64,000 bases of DNA, taken from the NCBI RefSeq assembly GCF_000003815.2, contig NC_049981.1, positions 17,228,893-17,292,892 on the forward strand, given 5' to 3'. Of the stretch, positions 1 to 11,990 are shown in pieces. Origin of the DNA: Branchiostoma floridae. Taxonomy: Eukaryota > Chordata > Leptocardii > Amphioxiformes > Branchiostomatidae. Within the stretch, counting starts at the first letter, position 1. The number at the start of each line of letters is the position of its first letter. A program made the position numbers and the translations under genes. The notes beneath the pieces are model-generated. The model had not been told where the DNA came from and searched no databases. It worked only from the letters and a program-made list of their open reading frames with translations.

Positions 1-3000
1 CGAGTGAGAGACTTTTTGTTCTGTGTGTGAGAGAGAATTTTAGCGTTGTGTATCGGAAAAAGAATTATTGTCAAGACAATATCTTTAATATTTGGTATAA
101 GTGATTGTTATTGTATAGTGTATATCGTTACAAACTAAACAAAATGTCAGTGTTTATTTTGCGTTTTAAGTAAAAAAATACTAAAAGAAGTTGTTCTTTC
201 ACTACTCCAAAAGCGCTCTCACATCGACAAAAGTTCGCACTCACTCAGACCCCAAAAAGCGCTCACTCCTACAGCCGCTTTGGCAGGGGAAGTTCCCGAA
301 GTGAGAGAACTTTTTGTTCTGTGTGTGAGAGAGAATTTTAGCGTTGTGTGTCGGAGAAAGATTGATTGTCAAGACAATATCTTTAATATTTGGTATAAGT
401 GATTGTTATTGTATGGTGTATATCGTTACAAACTAAACAAAAAGTCTGCGTTTATTTTGCGTTTTAAGTAAAAAAATACTAAAAGAAGTTGTTCTTTCAC
501 TATTCCGAAAGCGCTCTCACATCGACAAAAGTTCGCACTCACTCAGACCCCAAAAAGCGCTCACTCCTACAGCCGCGTTGGCAAGGAAGCCTCCCGAAGT
601 GAGAGAACTTTTTGTTCTGTGTGTGAGAGAGAATTTCAGCGTTGTGTATCGGAAAAAGATTGATTGTCAGACATATCTTTAATATTTGGTATAAGTGATT
701 GGTATTGTATAGTGTATATCGTTACAAACTAAACAAAATGTCTAAGTTTATTTTGCGTTTTAAGTAAAAAAATACAAAAAGAAGTTGTTCTTTCACTACT
801 CCAAAAGCGCTCTCACATCGACAAAAGTTCGCACTCACTCAGACCCCAAAAAGCGCTCACTCCTACAGCCGCGTTGGCAGGGGAAGTTCCCGAAGTGAGA
901 GAACTTTTTGTTCTGTGTGTGAGAGAGAATTTTAGCGTTGTGTATCGGAAAAAGAATTATTGTCAAGACAATATCTTTAATATTTGGTATAAGTGATTGT
1001 TATTGTATAGTGTATATCGTTACAAACTAAACAAAATGTCAGTGTTTATTTTGCGTTTTAAGTAAAAAAATACTAAAAGAAGTTGTTCTTTCACTACTCC
1101 AAAAGCGCTCTCACATCGACAAAAGTTCGCACTCACTCAGACCCCAAAAAGCGCTCACTCCTACAGCCGCTTTGGCAGGGGAAGTTCCCGAAGTGAGAGA
1201 ACTTTTTGTTCTGTGTGTGAGAGAGAATTTTAGCGTTGTGTGTCGGAGAAAGATTGATTGTCAAGACAATATCTTTAATATTTGGTATAAGTGATTGTTA
1301 TTGTATGGTGTATATCGTTACAAACTAAACAAAAAGTCTGCGTTTATTTTGCGTTTTAAGTAAAAAAATACTAAAAGAAGTTGTTCTTTCAATATTCCGA
1401 AAGCGCTCTCACATCGACAAAAGTTCGCACTCACTCAGACCAAAAAAATCGCTCACTCCTACAGCCGCGTTGGCAGGGAAGCCTCCCGGAGTGAGAGAAC
1501 TTTTTGTTCTGTGGGTGAAAGAGAATTTCAGCGTTGTGTGTCGGAGAAAGATTGATTGTCAAGACAATATCTTTAATATTTGGTATAAGTGATTGGTATT
1601 GTATAGTGTATATCGTTACAAACTAAACAAAATGTCTGCATTTATTTGGCGTTTTAAGTAAAAAAAATACTAAAAGAAGTTGTTCTTTCACTACTCCAAA
1701 ATCGCTCTCACATCGACAAAAAATCGCACTCACTCAGACCAAAAAAATTGCTCCCTCCTACAGCCGGGTTGGCAGGGAAGCCTCCCGAAGTGAGAGAACT
1801 TTTTGTTCTGTGGGTGAGAGAGAATTTCAGCGTTGTGTGTCGGAGAGAGATTGATTGTCAAGGCAATATCTTTAGTATTTGGTATAAGTGATTGTTATTG
1901 TATAGTTGATATCGTTACAAATTAGACAAAATGTCAGTGTTTATTTTGAGTTTTAAGTAAAAAATACTAAAAGAAGTTGTTCTTTCACTACTCCAAAAGC
2001 GCTCTCACATCGACAAAAGTTCGCACTCACTCAGACCCCAAAAAGCGCTCACTCCTACAGCCGGGTTGGCAAGGAAGCCTCCCGAAGTGAGAGAACATTT
2101 TGTTCTGTGGGTGAAAGAGAATTTCAGCGTTGTGTGTCGGAAAAAGATTGATTGTCAAGACAATATCTTTAATATTTGGTATAAGTGATTGTTATTGTAT
2201 GGTGTATATCGTTACAAACTGAAAAAAAATGCCAGTGATTATTTTGCGTTTTTAGTAAAAAATACAAAAAGAAGTTGTTCTTTCACTACTCCAAAATCGC
2301 TCTCACATCGACAAAAGTTCGCACTCACTCAGACCCAAAAAATCGCTCACTCCTACAGCCGCGTTGGCAGGGAAGCCTCCCGGAGTGAGAGAACTTTTTG
2401 TTCTGTGGGTGAAAGAGAATTTCAGCGTTGTGTGTCGGAAAAAGATTGATTATCAAAACAATATCTTTAATATTTGGTATAAGTGATAGTTATTGTATAG
2501 TATATATCGTTACAAACTAAACAAAATGTCTAAGTTTATTTTGGGTTTTAAGTAAAAAATACTAAAAGAAGTTATTCTTTCACTACTCCAACTGAAAGCG
2601 CTCTCACATCGACAAAAGTTCGCACTCACTCAGACCCAAAAAATCGCTCACTCCTACAGCCGCGTTGGCAGGGAAGCCTCCCGGAGTGAGAGAACTTTTT
2701 GTTCTGTGGGTGAGAGAGAATTTCAGCGTTGTGTGTCGGAGAAAGATTGATTGTCAAGACAATATCTTTAGTATTTGGTATAAGTGATTGTTATTGTATG
2801 GTGTATATCGTTACAAACTAAACAAAATGTCAGCGTTTATTTTGCGTTTTAAGTAAAAAAATACTAAAAGAAGTTGTTCTTTCACTATTCCGAAAGCGCT
2901 CTCACATCGACAAAAGTTCGCACTCACTCAGACCCAAAAAATCGCTCACTCCTACAGCCGCGTTGGCAGGGAAGCCTCCCGGAGTGAGAGAACTTTTTGT

Positions 3001-4160
3001 TCTGTGGGTGAAAGAGAATTTCAGCGTTGTGTGTCGGAAAACGATTGATTATCAAAACAATATCTTTAATATTTGGTATAAGTGATTGTTATTGTATAGT
3101 ATATATCGTTACAAACTAAACAAAATGTCTAAGTTTATTTTGGGTTTTAAGTAAAAAATACTAAAAGAAGTTATTCTTTCACTACTCCAAAAGCGCTCTC
3201 ACATCGACAAAAGTTCGCACTCACTCAGACCCAAAAAAGCGCTCACTCCTACAGCCGCGTTGGCAGGGAAGCCTCCCGAAGTGAGAGAACTTTTTGTTCT
3301 GTGGGTGAGAGAGAATTTCAGCGTTGTGTGTCGGAAAAAGATTGATTGTCAAGACAATATCTTTAATATTTGGTACAAGTGATTGGTATTGTATAGTGTA
3401 TATCGTTACAAACTAAACAAAATGTCTGCGTTTATTTTGGGTTTTAAGTAAAAAATACTAAAAGAAGTTGTTCTTTCACTACTCCGAAAGCGCTCTCACA
3501 TCGACAAAGTGTCGCTCTCACTCAGACCAAAAAATCGCTCACTCCTCCATCCGGGTTTGCAGGGAAAGCCTCCCGAAGTGAGAGAACTTTTTGTTCTGTG
3601 TGTGAGAGAGAATTTTAGCGTTGAGTGTCGGAAAAAGATTGATCGTCAAGACAATGTCTTTGGTTTAAGTGATTGTTAGTGTATGATGTATATCGTTTCA
3701 AACTATACAAAATGTCAGTGTTTAACATGCGTTTGAAGTAAAGAAATGATGAAGGAAGTTGTTCTTGCACTATTCCGAAAGCGCTCTCACATCGACCAAA
3801 TTTCGCTCTCACTCAGACCCAAAAAATCGCTCACTCCTCCGGCCAGGTTGGCAGGAAAAGCCCTCGAAGTGAGAGAACTTTTTGTTCTGTGTGTGAGACA
3901 GAATTTTAGCGTTGAGTGTCGGAAAAAGACTGATCGTCAAGACAATGTCTTTGGTTTAAGTGATTGTTAGTGTTTGATGTATATCGTTTCAAACTATACA
4001 AAATGTCAGTGTTTAACATGCGTTTGAAGTAAAGAAATGATGAAAGAAGTTATTCTTCCACTACTCCGAAAGCGCTCTCACATCGACCATATTTCGCTCT
4101 CACTCAGACCAAAAAAATCGCTCACTCCTCCAGCCTGATCGGCGGGGAAAGCCTCCGAGG
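1..4160. repeat. Satellite array, subfamily A (about 297-bp units)
   Basis: Head-to-tail units. Using the word GTGAGAGAAC as unit start, starts fall at about 4, 301, 599, 895, 1193, 1491, 1790, 2087, 2385, 2686, 2984, 3281, 3579 and 3869, so spacing is 296-301 bp and drops to about 290 in the last two. Each unit has a GC-richer half (reading GCGCTCTCACATCGAC through GTGTGTGAGAGAGAATTT) and an AT-rich half (with TTTGGTATAAGTGATTG). The two units at 3579-4160 carry a diverged AT-rich half. The array is already running at base 1, so it extends upstream. Short frames across it are interrupted and differ between units, so it is read as non-coding. Confidence 0.97.
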
Positions 4161-5690
4161 TGAGAGAACTTTTTGTTCCGTGGGTGAGAGAGAATTTCTG
4201 CGTTGTGTGTCGGAAATGATATGATTGTCGAGGAAATGTCTATAATATAACAGAATGTCATTTTTGAAAAGGTTTATTATTGGAAACTGAAGAAAATGAC
4301 GCTGTTCATTGTCTTTATGAAGATAAGAAAACTGAACCAAGTTATTCTTCCACTACTCCGAAAGCGCTCTCACATCGACCAAATTTCGCTCTCACTCAGA
4401 CCAAAATAAATCGCTCACTCCTCCAGCCAGATCGGCGGGGAAAGCCCCCGAGGTGAAAGAACTTTTTGTTCTGTGGGTGAGAGAGAATTTCTGCGTTGTG
4501 TGTCGGAATAAAGTGATTGTCGAGGAAATGTCTATAATATAACAGAATGTCATTGTTAAAATGGTTTATTATTGGAAACTGAAGAAAATGACACTGTTCA
4601 TTCCCCTTTAGAAGTTAAGAAAACTCAAGAAAGTTATTCTTCCACTACTCCGAAAGCGCTCTCACATCGACAAAGTTTCGCTCTCACTCAGACCAAAGTA
4701 ATCGCTCACTCCTCCAGCCGGGTTGGTAGGGGAAGCCTCGCGGAGTGAGAGAACTTTTTGTTCTGTGGGTGAGAGAGAATTTCAGCGTTGTGTGTCGGAA
4801 TAATATGACTGTCGAGGAAATGTCTATAATATAACAGAATGTCATTGTTAAAAAGGTTTATTAGTGGAAACAAGAAAATGACGCTGTTCATTGCCTTTAA
4901 GAAGATAAGAAAACTCAAGCAAGTTATTCTTCCACTACTCCAAAGGCGCTCTCACATCGACCAAATTTCGCTCTCACTCAGACCAAAAAAATCGCTCACT
5001 CCTCCAGCCTGATCGGCGGGGAAAGCTTCCGAGGTGAGAGAACTTTTTGTTCCGTGGGTGAGAGAGAAATTCTGCGTTGTGTGTCGGAATGATATGATTG
5101 TCGAGGAAATGTCTATAATATAACAGAATGTCATTTTTGAAAAGGTTTATTATTGGAAACTGAAGAAAATGGCGCTGTTCATTGCCTTTAAGAAGATAAG
5201 AAAACTCAAGCAAGTTATTCTTCCACTACTCCAAAGGCGCTCTCACATCGACCAAATTTCGCTCTCACTCAGACCAAAATAAATCGCTCACTCCTACAGC
5301 CGGGTTGGCGGGGAAAGCCCCCGAGGTGAAAGAACTTTTTGTTCTGTGGGTGAGAGAGAATTTCTGCGTTGTGTGTCGGAATAAAGTGATTGTCGAGGAA
5401 ATGTCTATAACATAACATAACAGAATGTCATTGTTAAAATGGTTTATTATTGGAAACTGAAGAAAATAACACTGTTCATTGCCATTTGGAAGTTCAGAAA
5501 ACTCAAGCAAGTTATTCTTCCACTACTCCGAAAGCGCTCTCACATCGACCAAATTTCGCTCTCACTCAGACGAAAAAATCGCTCACTCCTACAGCCGGGT
5601 TGGCAGGGAAAGCCTCGCGAAGTGAGAGAACTTTTTGTGCTGTGTGTGAGAGAGAATTCTAGTGTTTGTGTGTCGGAATAAAAATGTCTG
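4160..5690. repeat. Satellite array, subfamily B (about 291-bp units)
   Basis: The tandem array continues with unit starts near 4160, 4453, 4745, 5034, 5326 and 5622. The GC-richer half is the same as in the upstream units, but the AT-rich half is replaced by another sequence containing GTCGAGGAAATGTCTATAAT and GGAAACTGAAGAAAATG. The last unit breaks off near 5690, which is the array edge. Confidence 0.95.
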
Positions 5691-6465
5691 CAGTATCAAA
5701 GAATAGTTTGTCTTTGGAAGGAATAATTCGATATGTGTTTGAGAGTTGATTTCTGCAATTGTTTGAGACAAAAAATTGCACATTTGTTGACGCGACATAT
5801 TCTCGTGGTGTCTGCACTATGTGAAGAATGCAATCAACCCCCAAAACTTTAAAGTCGTCGTACTTATACATCCGAACAAGGATCTTTTAAACAGTTCTCT
5901 TCAGGGACGGATTTTTTTCCACCTTAAGCTTTCTTACCATGGGTGACTGACTTGCAGAAACTTCTTGCTGTGTATGTGAAAAAAAATTCAGCCTCAGTTT
6001 TTGGATAATATTTGTTTTTACAGATATTATGTATGACTGCACGAACGATCGGAAATCTTAGTATCTTAGAAAGATATCGAGCGTGCAAGTTTGAGTCGGT
6101 GAAGGACAACTTATATGACATGTGTGCGTACATTCTATGAATCTATGGGACATTCAAGCTACGGTATATTTCAAATACATGTCTCTATGGGAAAAAGGCA
6201 AATCATATAAGCTATATAACAGGTCAAAAGTCAAATTCATACTGGCCATTGTATCATTAATGCTGAAATAGAAATGGATTTGAATACCGGTCACGGTATT
6301 CACTAAAACAATATAATAGCCTCTATATTGAAGAATAAAGTACATGTTGAACCGAGAAACCGTCTGTATATGCTTGCATTTATAACATTTGTGAAGAATG
6401 ATATAGGACAACACATGGTAAAAAAATCACCTTTTGAAAATCTGTGACTGTGTGCGAAGTTTTTC
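5691..6465. other. Non-coding flank of the satellite
   Basis: AT-rich single-copy-looking sequence. No exon, RNA gene or repeat end was recognised. The short open frames here lack family motifs and splice context. Confidence 0.5.
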
Positions 6466-6474
6466 AACTTTGGA

Positions 6475-6640
6475 GTGGGAGAGAAAAATCTGTCGATGTG
6501 TGCGACCTTTTCTAACGGTTGTGTGAGAGAGAAAAATCTGTCAATGTGTGCGACCTTTTTCCACTGTTGTGTGAGAGAGAAAAATCTGTCTGTGTGTGAG
6601 ACCTTTTTCAACCCTTCTGTGTGAGAGAAAATTCGTTCTA
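6475..6640. repeat. 48-bp minisatellite, about 3.5 copies
   Basis: Units begin with GTGTGAGAGAGAAAAATCTG near 6475, 6521, 6569 and 6619 (spacing 46, 48 and 50). Because the period is close to a multiple of three, the minus strand stays open and would read a 16-residue repeat of the form KKVAHIDRFFSLTQ plus two. The word GTGTGAGAGAGAA is shared with the nearby satellite, which suggests common descent. There is no evidence that it is translated. Confidence 0.85.
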
Positions 6641-7567
6641 TGTATACGTTTAATTTTGCAACACTTGGCCCCCAATAGTACGGGGCGTTGGCTTTGACAT
6701 CTTGTCGTTGGAGAGAAGTGTTTTGATTTATATCGGAAACCGCACAGTACACAAAAACAAAGAACCAAAAACTGAAGCTCTGGATGCATTTCATGAATAA
6801 GCACATCCAGACATTTATAAAAAAAGGACTGAACATTTCTGCAACCAAGTATGTGTGGACAAATATATTCCATGTAGGTAACCGTCACCTTTCTCCCCAC
6901 CCTCACCTCTTCAGCACGGCAGCCGGACCTTTAGAACGTTCCTTCAACCCGCCACCCGGGCCGGTTTTGTCGAGTTCGTTTTTTTCAGTGGTTCAAGCTT
7001 AAATGGGTACAGTGCACAGAGTTCACTCTTTCATATAACAGAAGTAATTATCATACATCGTAAAAATTATTTCTCTGAACTGTTTGGCTCCAATATCAGC
7101 CTAATTTCACATTTTCAATCATTGAAATTGAGAATGGCGCCTATAATCTCTGATTTTCAAAGCCTGTGTCACGATTCACTGCACGATGTATACGGCAAAA
7201 TACGTCCCCAAAGTACTGAGGGCATCTAGTTCATTATTAGTGGCGCCACTTACATTTGTTCCTTACTGCCGTCGTCACTAAAGCACTACTTTGAATTGCA
7301 AATATACAACCTTTTTGATGGATTTACAATTGCTTTTAAGTTTTATAAAGGAGATACCATATTCCTAATTAACTAATAACAGCACACAAACATGCACACA
7401 CATATGCAAACACACACAAACACACAGACATAAACACAGACACGCACGCGTGCGCGCGAAACTCCTAAGTGCACGCATTACATTGAACCCTTAACGTTAA
7501 GCATTTTATAGAAAAATAACAGTTAAAGCTATTTGTCGAAGAGTACTGAAACCAATATTTGTGTCAT
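6641..7567. other. Non-coding, with a CA-rich tract
   Basis: No gene seen. About 7380-7460 is a CA/CG-rich simple tract (CACACA with CGCGTGCGCG). The rest shows nothing recognisable. Confidence 0.5.
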
Positions 7568-7812
7568 GCCCCTGTAGTTCAGTTGGTAGCAGCCTTACAG
7601 TTGGCTCCTGGTCCCATTTAGTTGGTAACTAGAAGTTCCTGGTTCAGCTTTTAAGAAAAAATATCTCGGTTGGGCTGCATCTGTCTTTTGGAAGAGACGT
7701 AAAATAGGGGTCCCGTGTTCGAGGAGGTGCCTGAAGCACTTTTAGGGGAAGGGCTAGTAACCCTTCCATGTAAGAATATACCCTGCTACAGAAACACCTA
7801 GGAAACTTAAGA
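7568..7812 (+). mobile_element. tRNA-derived SINE with Deu-type core
   Basis: The head CCTGTAGTTCAGTTGGTAGC matches a pol III A box (TRGYNNARNNGG). The B box is decayed. The core GGAAGAGACGTAAAATAGGG followed by GGTCCCGTGT and a later CACTTTTAGGGG corresponds to the Deu domain of the DeuSINE superfamily (known in amphioxus, sea urchin and vertebrates such as AmnSINE1). A second copy lies near 31.9 kb. The family assignment is from memory of the motif. Confidence 0.75.
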
Positions 7813-8534
7813 ACGAATTATGTGCTGTGCATATCTGCACTGAATCGCTAATAACAAGACTAGGACTAGTTATGTCACTTGAACCACTTGAGCCGTCAGG
7901 CTGGTCGGTGTCTCGTTTGATAGTGACGTCATACATGTATGTAGGCGACAATATGGCGGTTGCCGATAGAAGAGTAAATCCGCGCCACATTACAGATACA
8001 TGGCACCTGACCTTTCACGGTGGGAAAACAGAGATTAACAAACATGAAGTGTTGAAAGAACTGGAGAGAAATCCATGAGTGGATGAACGTATCAAATACG
8101 CGCCGTATTAGCTTTCACAGGACGACCTTTACGCTTATCTAAGAAAGTGTAGGGTCACATTTTGTGGAGTAAGGAAAACTACTTTGGCTTCAGTGTCCTA
8201 GGTCATTACAGTTCAGAATTCTGTGCCTGGATGAGCACATCTGAAACTGAATCATAATGAAGTGTTCGGGATATTACGAAACAGTGACAATCGGGTCTAT
8301 AACATCAACTCGCATAAGAGACCTTCTCAAGATTGTCTTGAGCACCTACATATCCTAAGTGTAAATACTTCAAGATTACTGATGCTGCATTGGTGCATCT
8401 CTGGTCACATCTCTGGTCACAAAATAAGAGCAATGAATATTTGTGGCGTGTTATGGCATCCGGTGTAATTATCAGAGTTGATGTTGATATTATTTCTTTC
8501 ATTAGGTTGGCAAATCACAGGACATAGATATATT
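7813..8534. other. Non-coding stretch
   Basis: Nothing recognised. Open frames of up to 83 codons here show no motif or splice context. Confidence 0.4.
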
Positions 8535-8664
8535 AAAGGCTGGATAACAAAGTTCTGCACACTTTACCAGCACATATAATTGCATAAAATTGCCTCGAGG
8601 AAGTCGACAGATAGCCAAAAAAACGTCGATCGGTTGTGTGGAAAACTTTGTTGTCCAGCCTTTG
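8535..8664. mobile_element. Short inverted-repeat element (MITE-like)
   Basis: Ends AAAGGCTGGATAACAAAGTT and AACTTTGTTGTCCAGCCTTT are near-perfect inverted repeats about 130 bp apart. No coding capacity. No clear target duplication was seen. Confidence 0.65.
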
Positions 8665-8754
8665 TAATGTACACCTATCCCTTTTGTATACTCTAACAGT
8701 ATTATGTATCCACAGAACTGTGCAGATGAAGACAAGAATCACTGAAGCTTTCTA

Positions 8755-9068
8755 CATAGTATTACATGTACCAAAGATCCGTCAACCCCTTCTTGAGTTA
8801 TTCCTTTTCAAAATCTTAAAATAACCCGGCCCCTACAGTTAAAAAGAGGGACGAAAACTACTACACATAGTTTCTACTCAAAAAGCTATCTATTGCTAAA
8901 AAATCATGACCATAGCATGTCGAGAATACGAAATATCGAAACCGGAGGTTCCGCTGTAGTACTGTGACAAGCCGCTAGGAGGGAGGGAAAATCTAATCAT
9001 TTCGAGGACTCATCACCGCGTACCAACATACCAAATATTAATACAATCCATTCATGACTTCTGGGGCT
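8755..9068. mobile_element. Old fragment of the 1-kb TAA-target element
   Basis: Resembles the 3' half of the elements at 10813-11845 and 38201-39279, including CTTCTTGAGTTAT, GAGCTATCTA-like text, CATGACCATAGCATG and CCGCTAGG blocks in the same order. Both ends are missing and it is more diverged than the other two copies. Confidence 0.65.
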
Positions 9069-9071
9069 ATA

Positions 9072-9752
9072 CAATCAAACCTTTGCATAGCGACCACCTG
9101 GTCATTGCGGTCACTATTTGTTGATCCCTTGGATTTTTCCCCTTGACCTAAGCAGCTGTCCAACGCAGCTACAGCCACACGATTTCCGGTACCGTAGATA
9201 CAGAAACAATGCATATCGCGACCATACGGCGGCCGTATGTAACCCTGCTTAGAGTTTGAAATTGTAGTTTGCGAAGATGTGGAGTTCCTGACAGGGTCAT
9301 TTTGGCGATAGCGGAAGGTACGTGAATTTTTATTGTCTGCAAATTTACCAACATTGTAGCCTGGGTACCATCCGGATAGTAGTTCGCTCCTTTGTTCGCT
9401 TCTGCGCAAGGAACAGCAGAAAAAGCGACTGTATAATGAGCGTCAGAGCTAGAAGTGACTGTATATAGTACGAGACCCCCGTATATAATGAACGCCGGAG
9501 CGAACTACTTTCCGCATGGTACCCAGGTTACCAACATTGCGCATGGCAATATCAATCATCCTGGCGGGGTCATTTGAATTTTGAGACGATCGAGACAATG
9601 TTACTTGGTTAGAAAGATCAGTGGGTACTAAAATCATCGTGTGACTTATTGCTCTTGGTCAATTGATCAACATTTTCTCTATAGTGGACACCTGTTTATA
9701 GTAGTCACATTTCCCCAGTCACTTGAGTGGCCGCTATAGACAGGTTTGACTG
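9072..9752. mobile_element. pogo/Tigger-like non-autonomous element
   Basis: The left end CAATCAAACCTTTGCATAGC and right end (reverse complement CAGTCAAACCTGTCTATAGC) form inverted repeats beginning CARTCAAACC. Both are flanked by TA (9070-9071 and 9753-9754), the duplication expected for the Tc1/mariner/pogo superfamily. No transposase frame remains. It is split by a nested element at 9357-9527. A related internal fragment lies at 17022-17135. Confidence 0.75.
9357..9527. mobile_element. 171-bp MITE with long target duplication
   Basis: Inverted ends CCTGGGTACCATCCGGATAG and (reverse complement) CCTGGGTACCATGCGGAAAG extend about 30 bp to TTCGCTCC. The 12-bp direct repeat TTACCAACATTG flanks it at 9345-9356 and 9528-9539. 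A 9-12 bp duplication fits Mutator-like (MULE) transposition. It is nested in the pogo-like element. Confidence 0.85.
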
Positions 9753-9754
9753 TA

Positions 9755-10682
9755 TGAAGAACATTTTGTTGTTTGAGGTTATCTTGCTCGCAACATTCTT
9801 CGTGTTGAAATTACGGCTGTTCTATATCACAGTAAAAGAGAGGAACAGAGTAGGTCCTAAAAAAGGAAGAACGTAAGGCACTCAATTTCCTCAAAAGGGA
9901 CGACAGCATTCTAATCTTACGGACAGAAAATGGACGGCTGACCGTACGCAGTAAACTGTGAACAGAACCTCAACAAGAGCAAAGTGGGTATTGTTTTCTT
10001 AATGTGGCACAGTGTTTCACAATACTGTCTTACTTGACCTAAGCTTGCCGACTAAAACAAAACCATGGTTACTACGGTTACTTCCACCAACCATTGTTTG
10101 TCAAATGTATCTCCAGGACGACTCACAACGTTGCTATCATGTAGAGCCTACTAGAGGTAATTGGTTCATGATCATATGCATGGTGTAGCCACGCCGACTT
10201 ACGATAATGATACAAACTGCAGTAACGCCATCCTTTGTTAGACCAACCGCCGCAGTGTCGCAATCCTTTCGCTTGTTTACCACACGCCCGGCCCTGTTAA
10301 CAGCCGTAATGGTTGGTCCAAGATCAACCCTCCAATTTTGAACATATATAATCACGGAAAGTTGTGGAGAGGACACAGTGTAATACACACATGTGATGCT
10401 GAAACCCTCCCACATTCCGGCGATGTGCTCAAAAGGGATGGGTGGAAAACAACTGATTTAACTGCCTTTTTGTTTTGTTGCAAGACAAATAATACCAACA
10501 AAACTCTTAACGTACATAATGTATGATCCAAAATACTTAACATGTCAGACCGATATCATTACATACAGATCACGAAGAACAAAGGTAATAACAAATTCAA
10601 ATCTTACCGCATTCAACCACGCACAACGGTAATATGAGCATCACGTTCGACACCACACGATTCGCATTCAATGAATGTTTAT
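9755..10682. other. Non-coding stretch
   Basis: No gene, RNA or repeat end recognised. Confidence 0.4.
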
Positions 10683-10812
10683 TAGGGCTGGGTACCGGTA
10701 CGGTGTAACGGTACAAAACCGGTTTTTCTCATTGGACCGGTTCAGAAAAAACCGGACCTGAAAAAAACCGGACCGGATGTTGGACCTATTGGAAAATGAA
10801 CTGATTATATAA

Positions 10813-11845
10813 CCAGAGTTCGGCGACCTCATACCTCCATGAAAGCTTTCGTAAATTTCATGCAATTGACTAACACATTAACATAATTTATGCATGGTAT
10901 TGTTCATCATTGACTAACGTACACATGTCACAATTATAAAATTCCCATTATCGATCATAAAGCGGTTTTTCAATTTTTACATAAATTATGCAAATAAGTT
11001 CGTCATTGCCATATTTGGTATCTGCTTACATTCTACCTATCATAATTAACATGTGTTACATTTATTGAAGTCCAGTTATTGAAAACAATGGAATTATACA
11101 ATTTCCTCATTAATTATGCAAATTAAGTCCTCGTTTGCATAACATGTATATCATTATGAACATCTTTGCCTAAGGTACCCGCATGTCCAATATGATGCCA
11201 ATCCGTCAATTTTTTCTGCAGTTATCCTCATTGGAATGTCTTGACAAAAACGCCCCTGCAGTTCCCAAATTAAAAGTTAGGGGGTTGAAACTTGCCCCAC
11301 TTTGTTATGACACTGAAACCTATCTACCACCCAAATGTCAAGACCATATCATGTCCGGGACAAGAGATACATAGAAAAACTGCTATGATAGAATATTTTT
11401 ATTAATTATGGAAATGTGCTCCTATTTTGCATAATTAGCATTTCATTTTGTACAACATTGAGGTACCTACATACCAAAAATCATGAAAATCCGTTGTTCC
11501 CTTCTTGAGTTATCCTCTTCAGAAGTTTTTGACAAGCCTCTGCTACCCCAAAACTGGCCGCTAGGGGGCCCAAACTTATGTCACTTATTCCTGAGCACAA
11601 GAGCTATCTAACATTTATAAATTCGTGACCATAGCTTATTCAGAACACGAGATAGCAAAACCGGAAGTTGCGCTGCAGTACTAAGGAAAGCCGCTAGGGG
11701 GCCAACATCTAATCACTTCCAGCTTTCACCACACCCCACCAACACACCAAGTATGAAACTAATCCGTCCAGCAGTTCTTGAGTTATCTTGTTCACAGACA
11801 CACAAACGCTGGTGAATATATAACCTCCATGACATTTCATGGAGT
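10813..11845 (+). mobile_element. 1-kb repeat element, TAA target duplication
   Basis: Inserted in copy 1 of the dimer. Copy 2 has the uninterrupted site (GATCATATGATCAGG against GATTATATAA...TAATCAGG), giving a 3-bp duplication TAA at 10810-10812 and 11846-11848. The element starts CCAGAGTTCGGCGACCTCAT and ends in a hairpin, ACCTCCATGA paired with TCATGGAGTT. A TWA target duplication suggests PIF/Harbinger, but the ends are not typical inverted repeats. No transposase frame. A full second copy lies at 38201-39279. Confidence 0.8.
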
Positions 11846-11954
11846 TAATCAGGCATTCACACGTTTTCGGGGTTACTGGTCTAGGCAAATAACAATAGCG
11901 AAGCAGAGTAAACTCTATATAGTCATTTTTACCAACTTTTACAGTCAATCGTAC

Positions 11955-11990
11955 CAAGGAGGTTGAAAAGAGTCTTTTTCAACCTCCTTG
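11955..11990. mobile_element. 36-bp palindromic micro-element with 7-bp target duplication
   Basis: A near-perfect hairpin with arms CAAGGAGGTTGAAAAG and CTTTTTCAACCTCCTTG lies between two copies of ATCGTAC (11948-11954 and 11991-11997). The homologous position in copy 2 of the dimer has a single ATCGTAC and no hairpin, so this is an insertion. Confidence 0.85.

Noticed and set aside
1-5690. CRISPR-like array
   Set aside because: Units of about 297 bp repeat in full with no unique spacers. The setting is eukaryotic.
6303-6848. 181-codon minus-strand frame with internal 16-residue repeats
   Set aside because: The open frame is explained by a 48-bp repeat. No signal peptide, family motif or splice context supports a gene.
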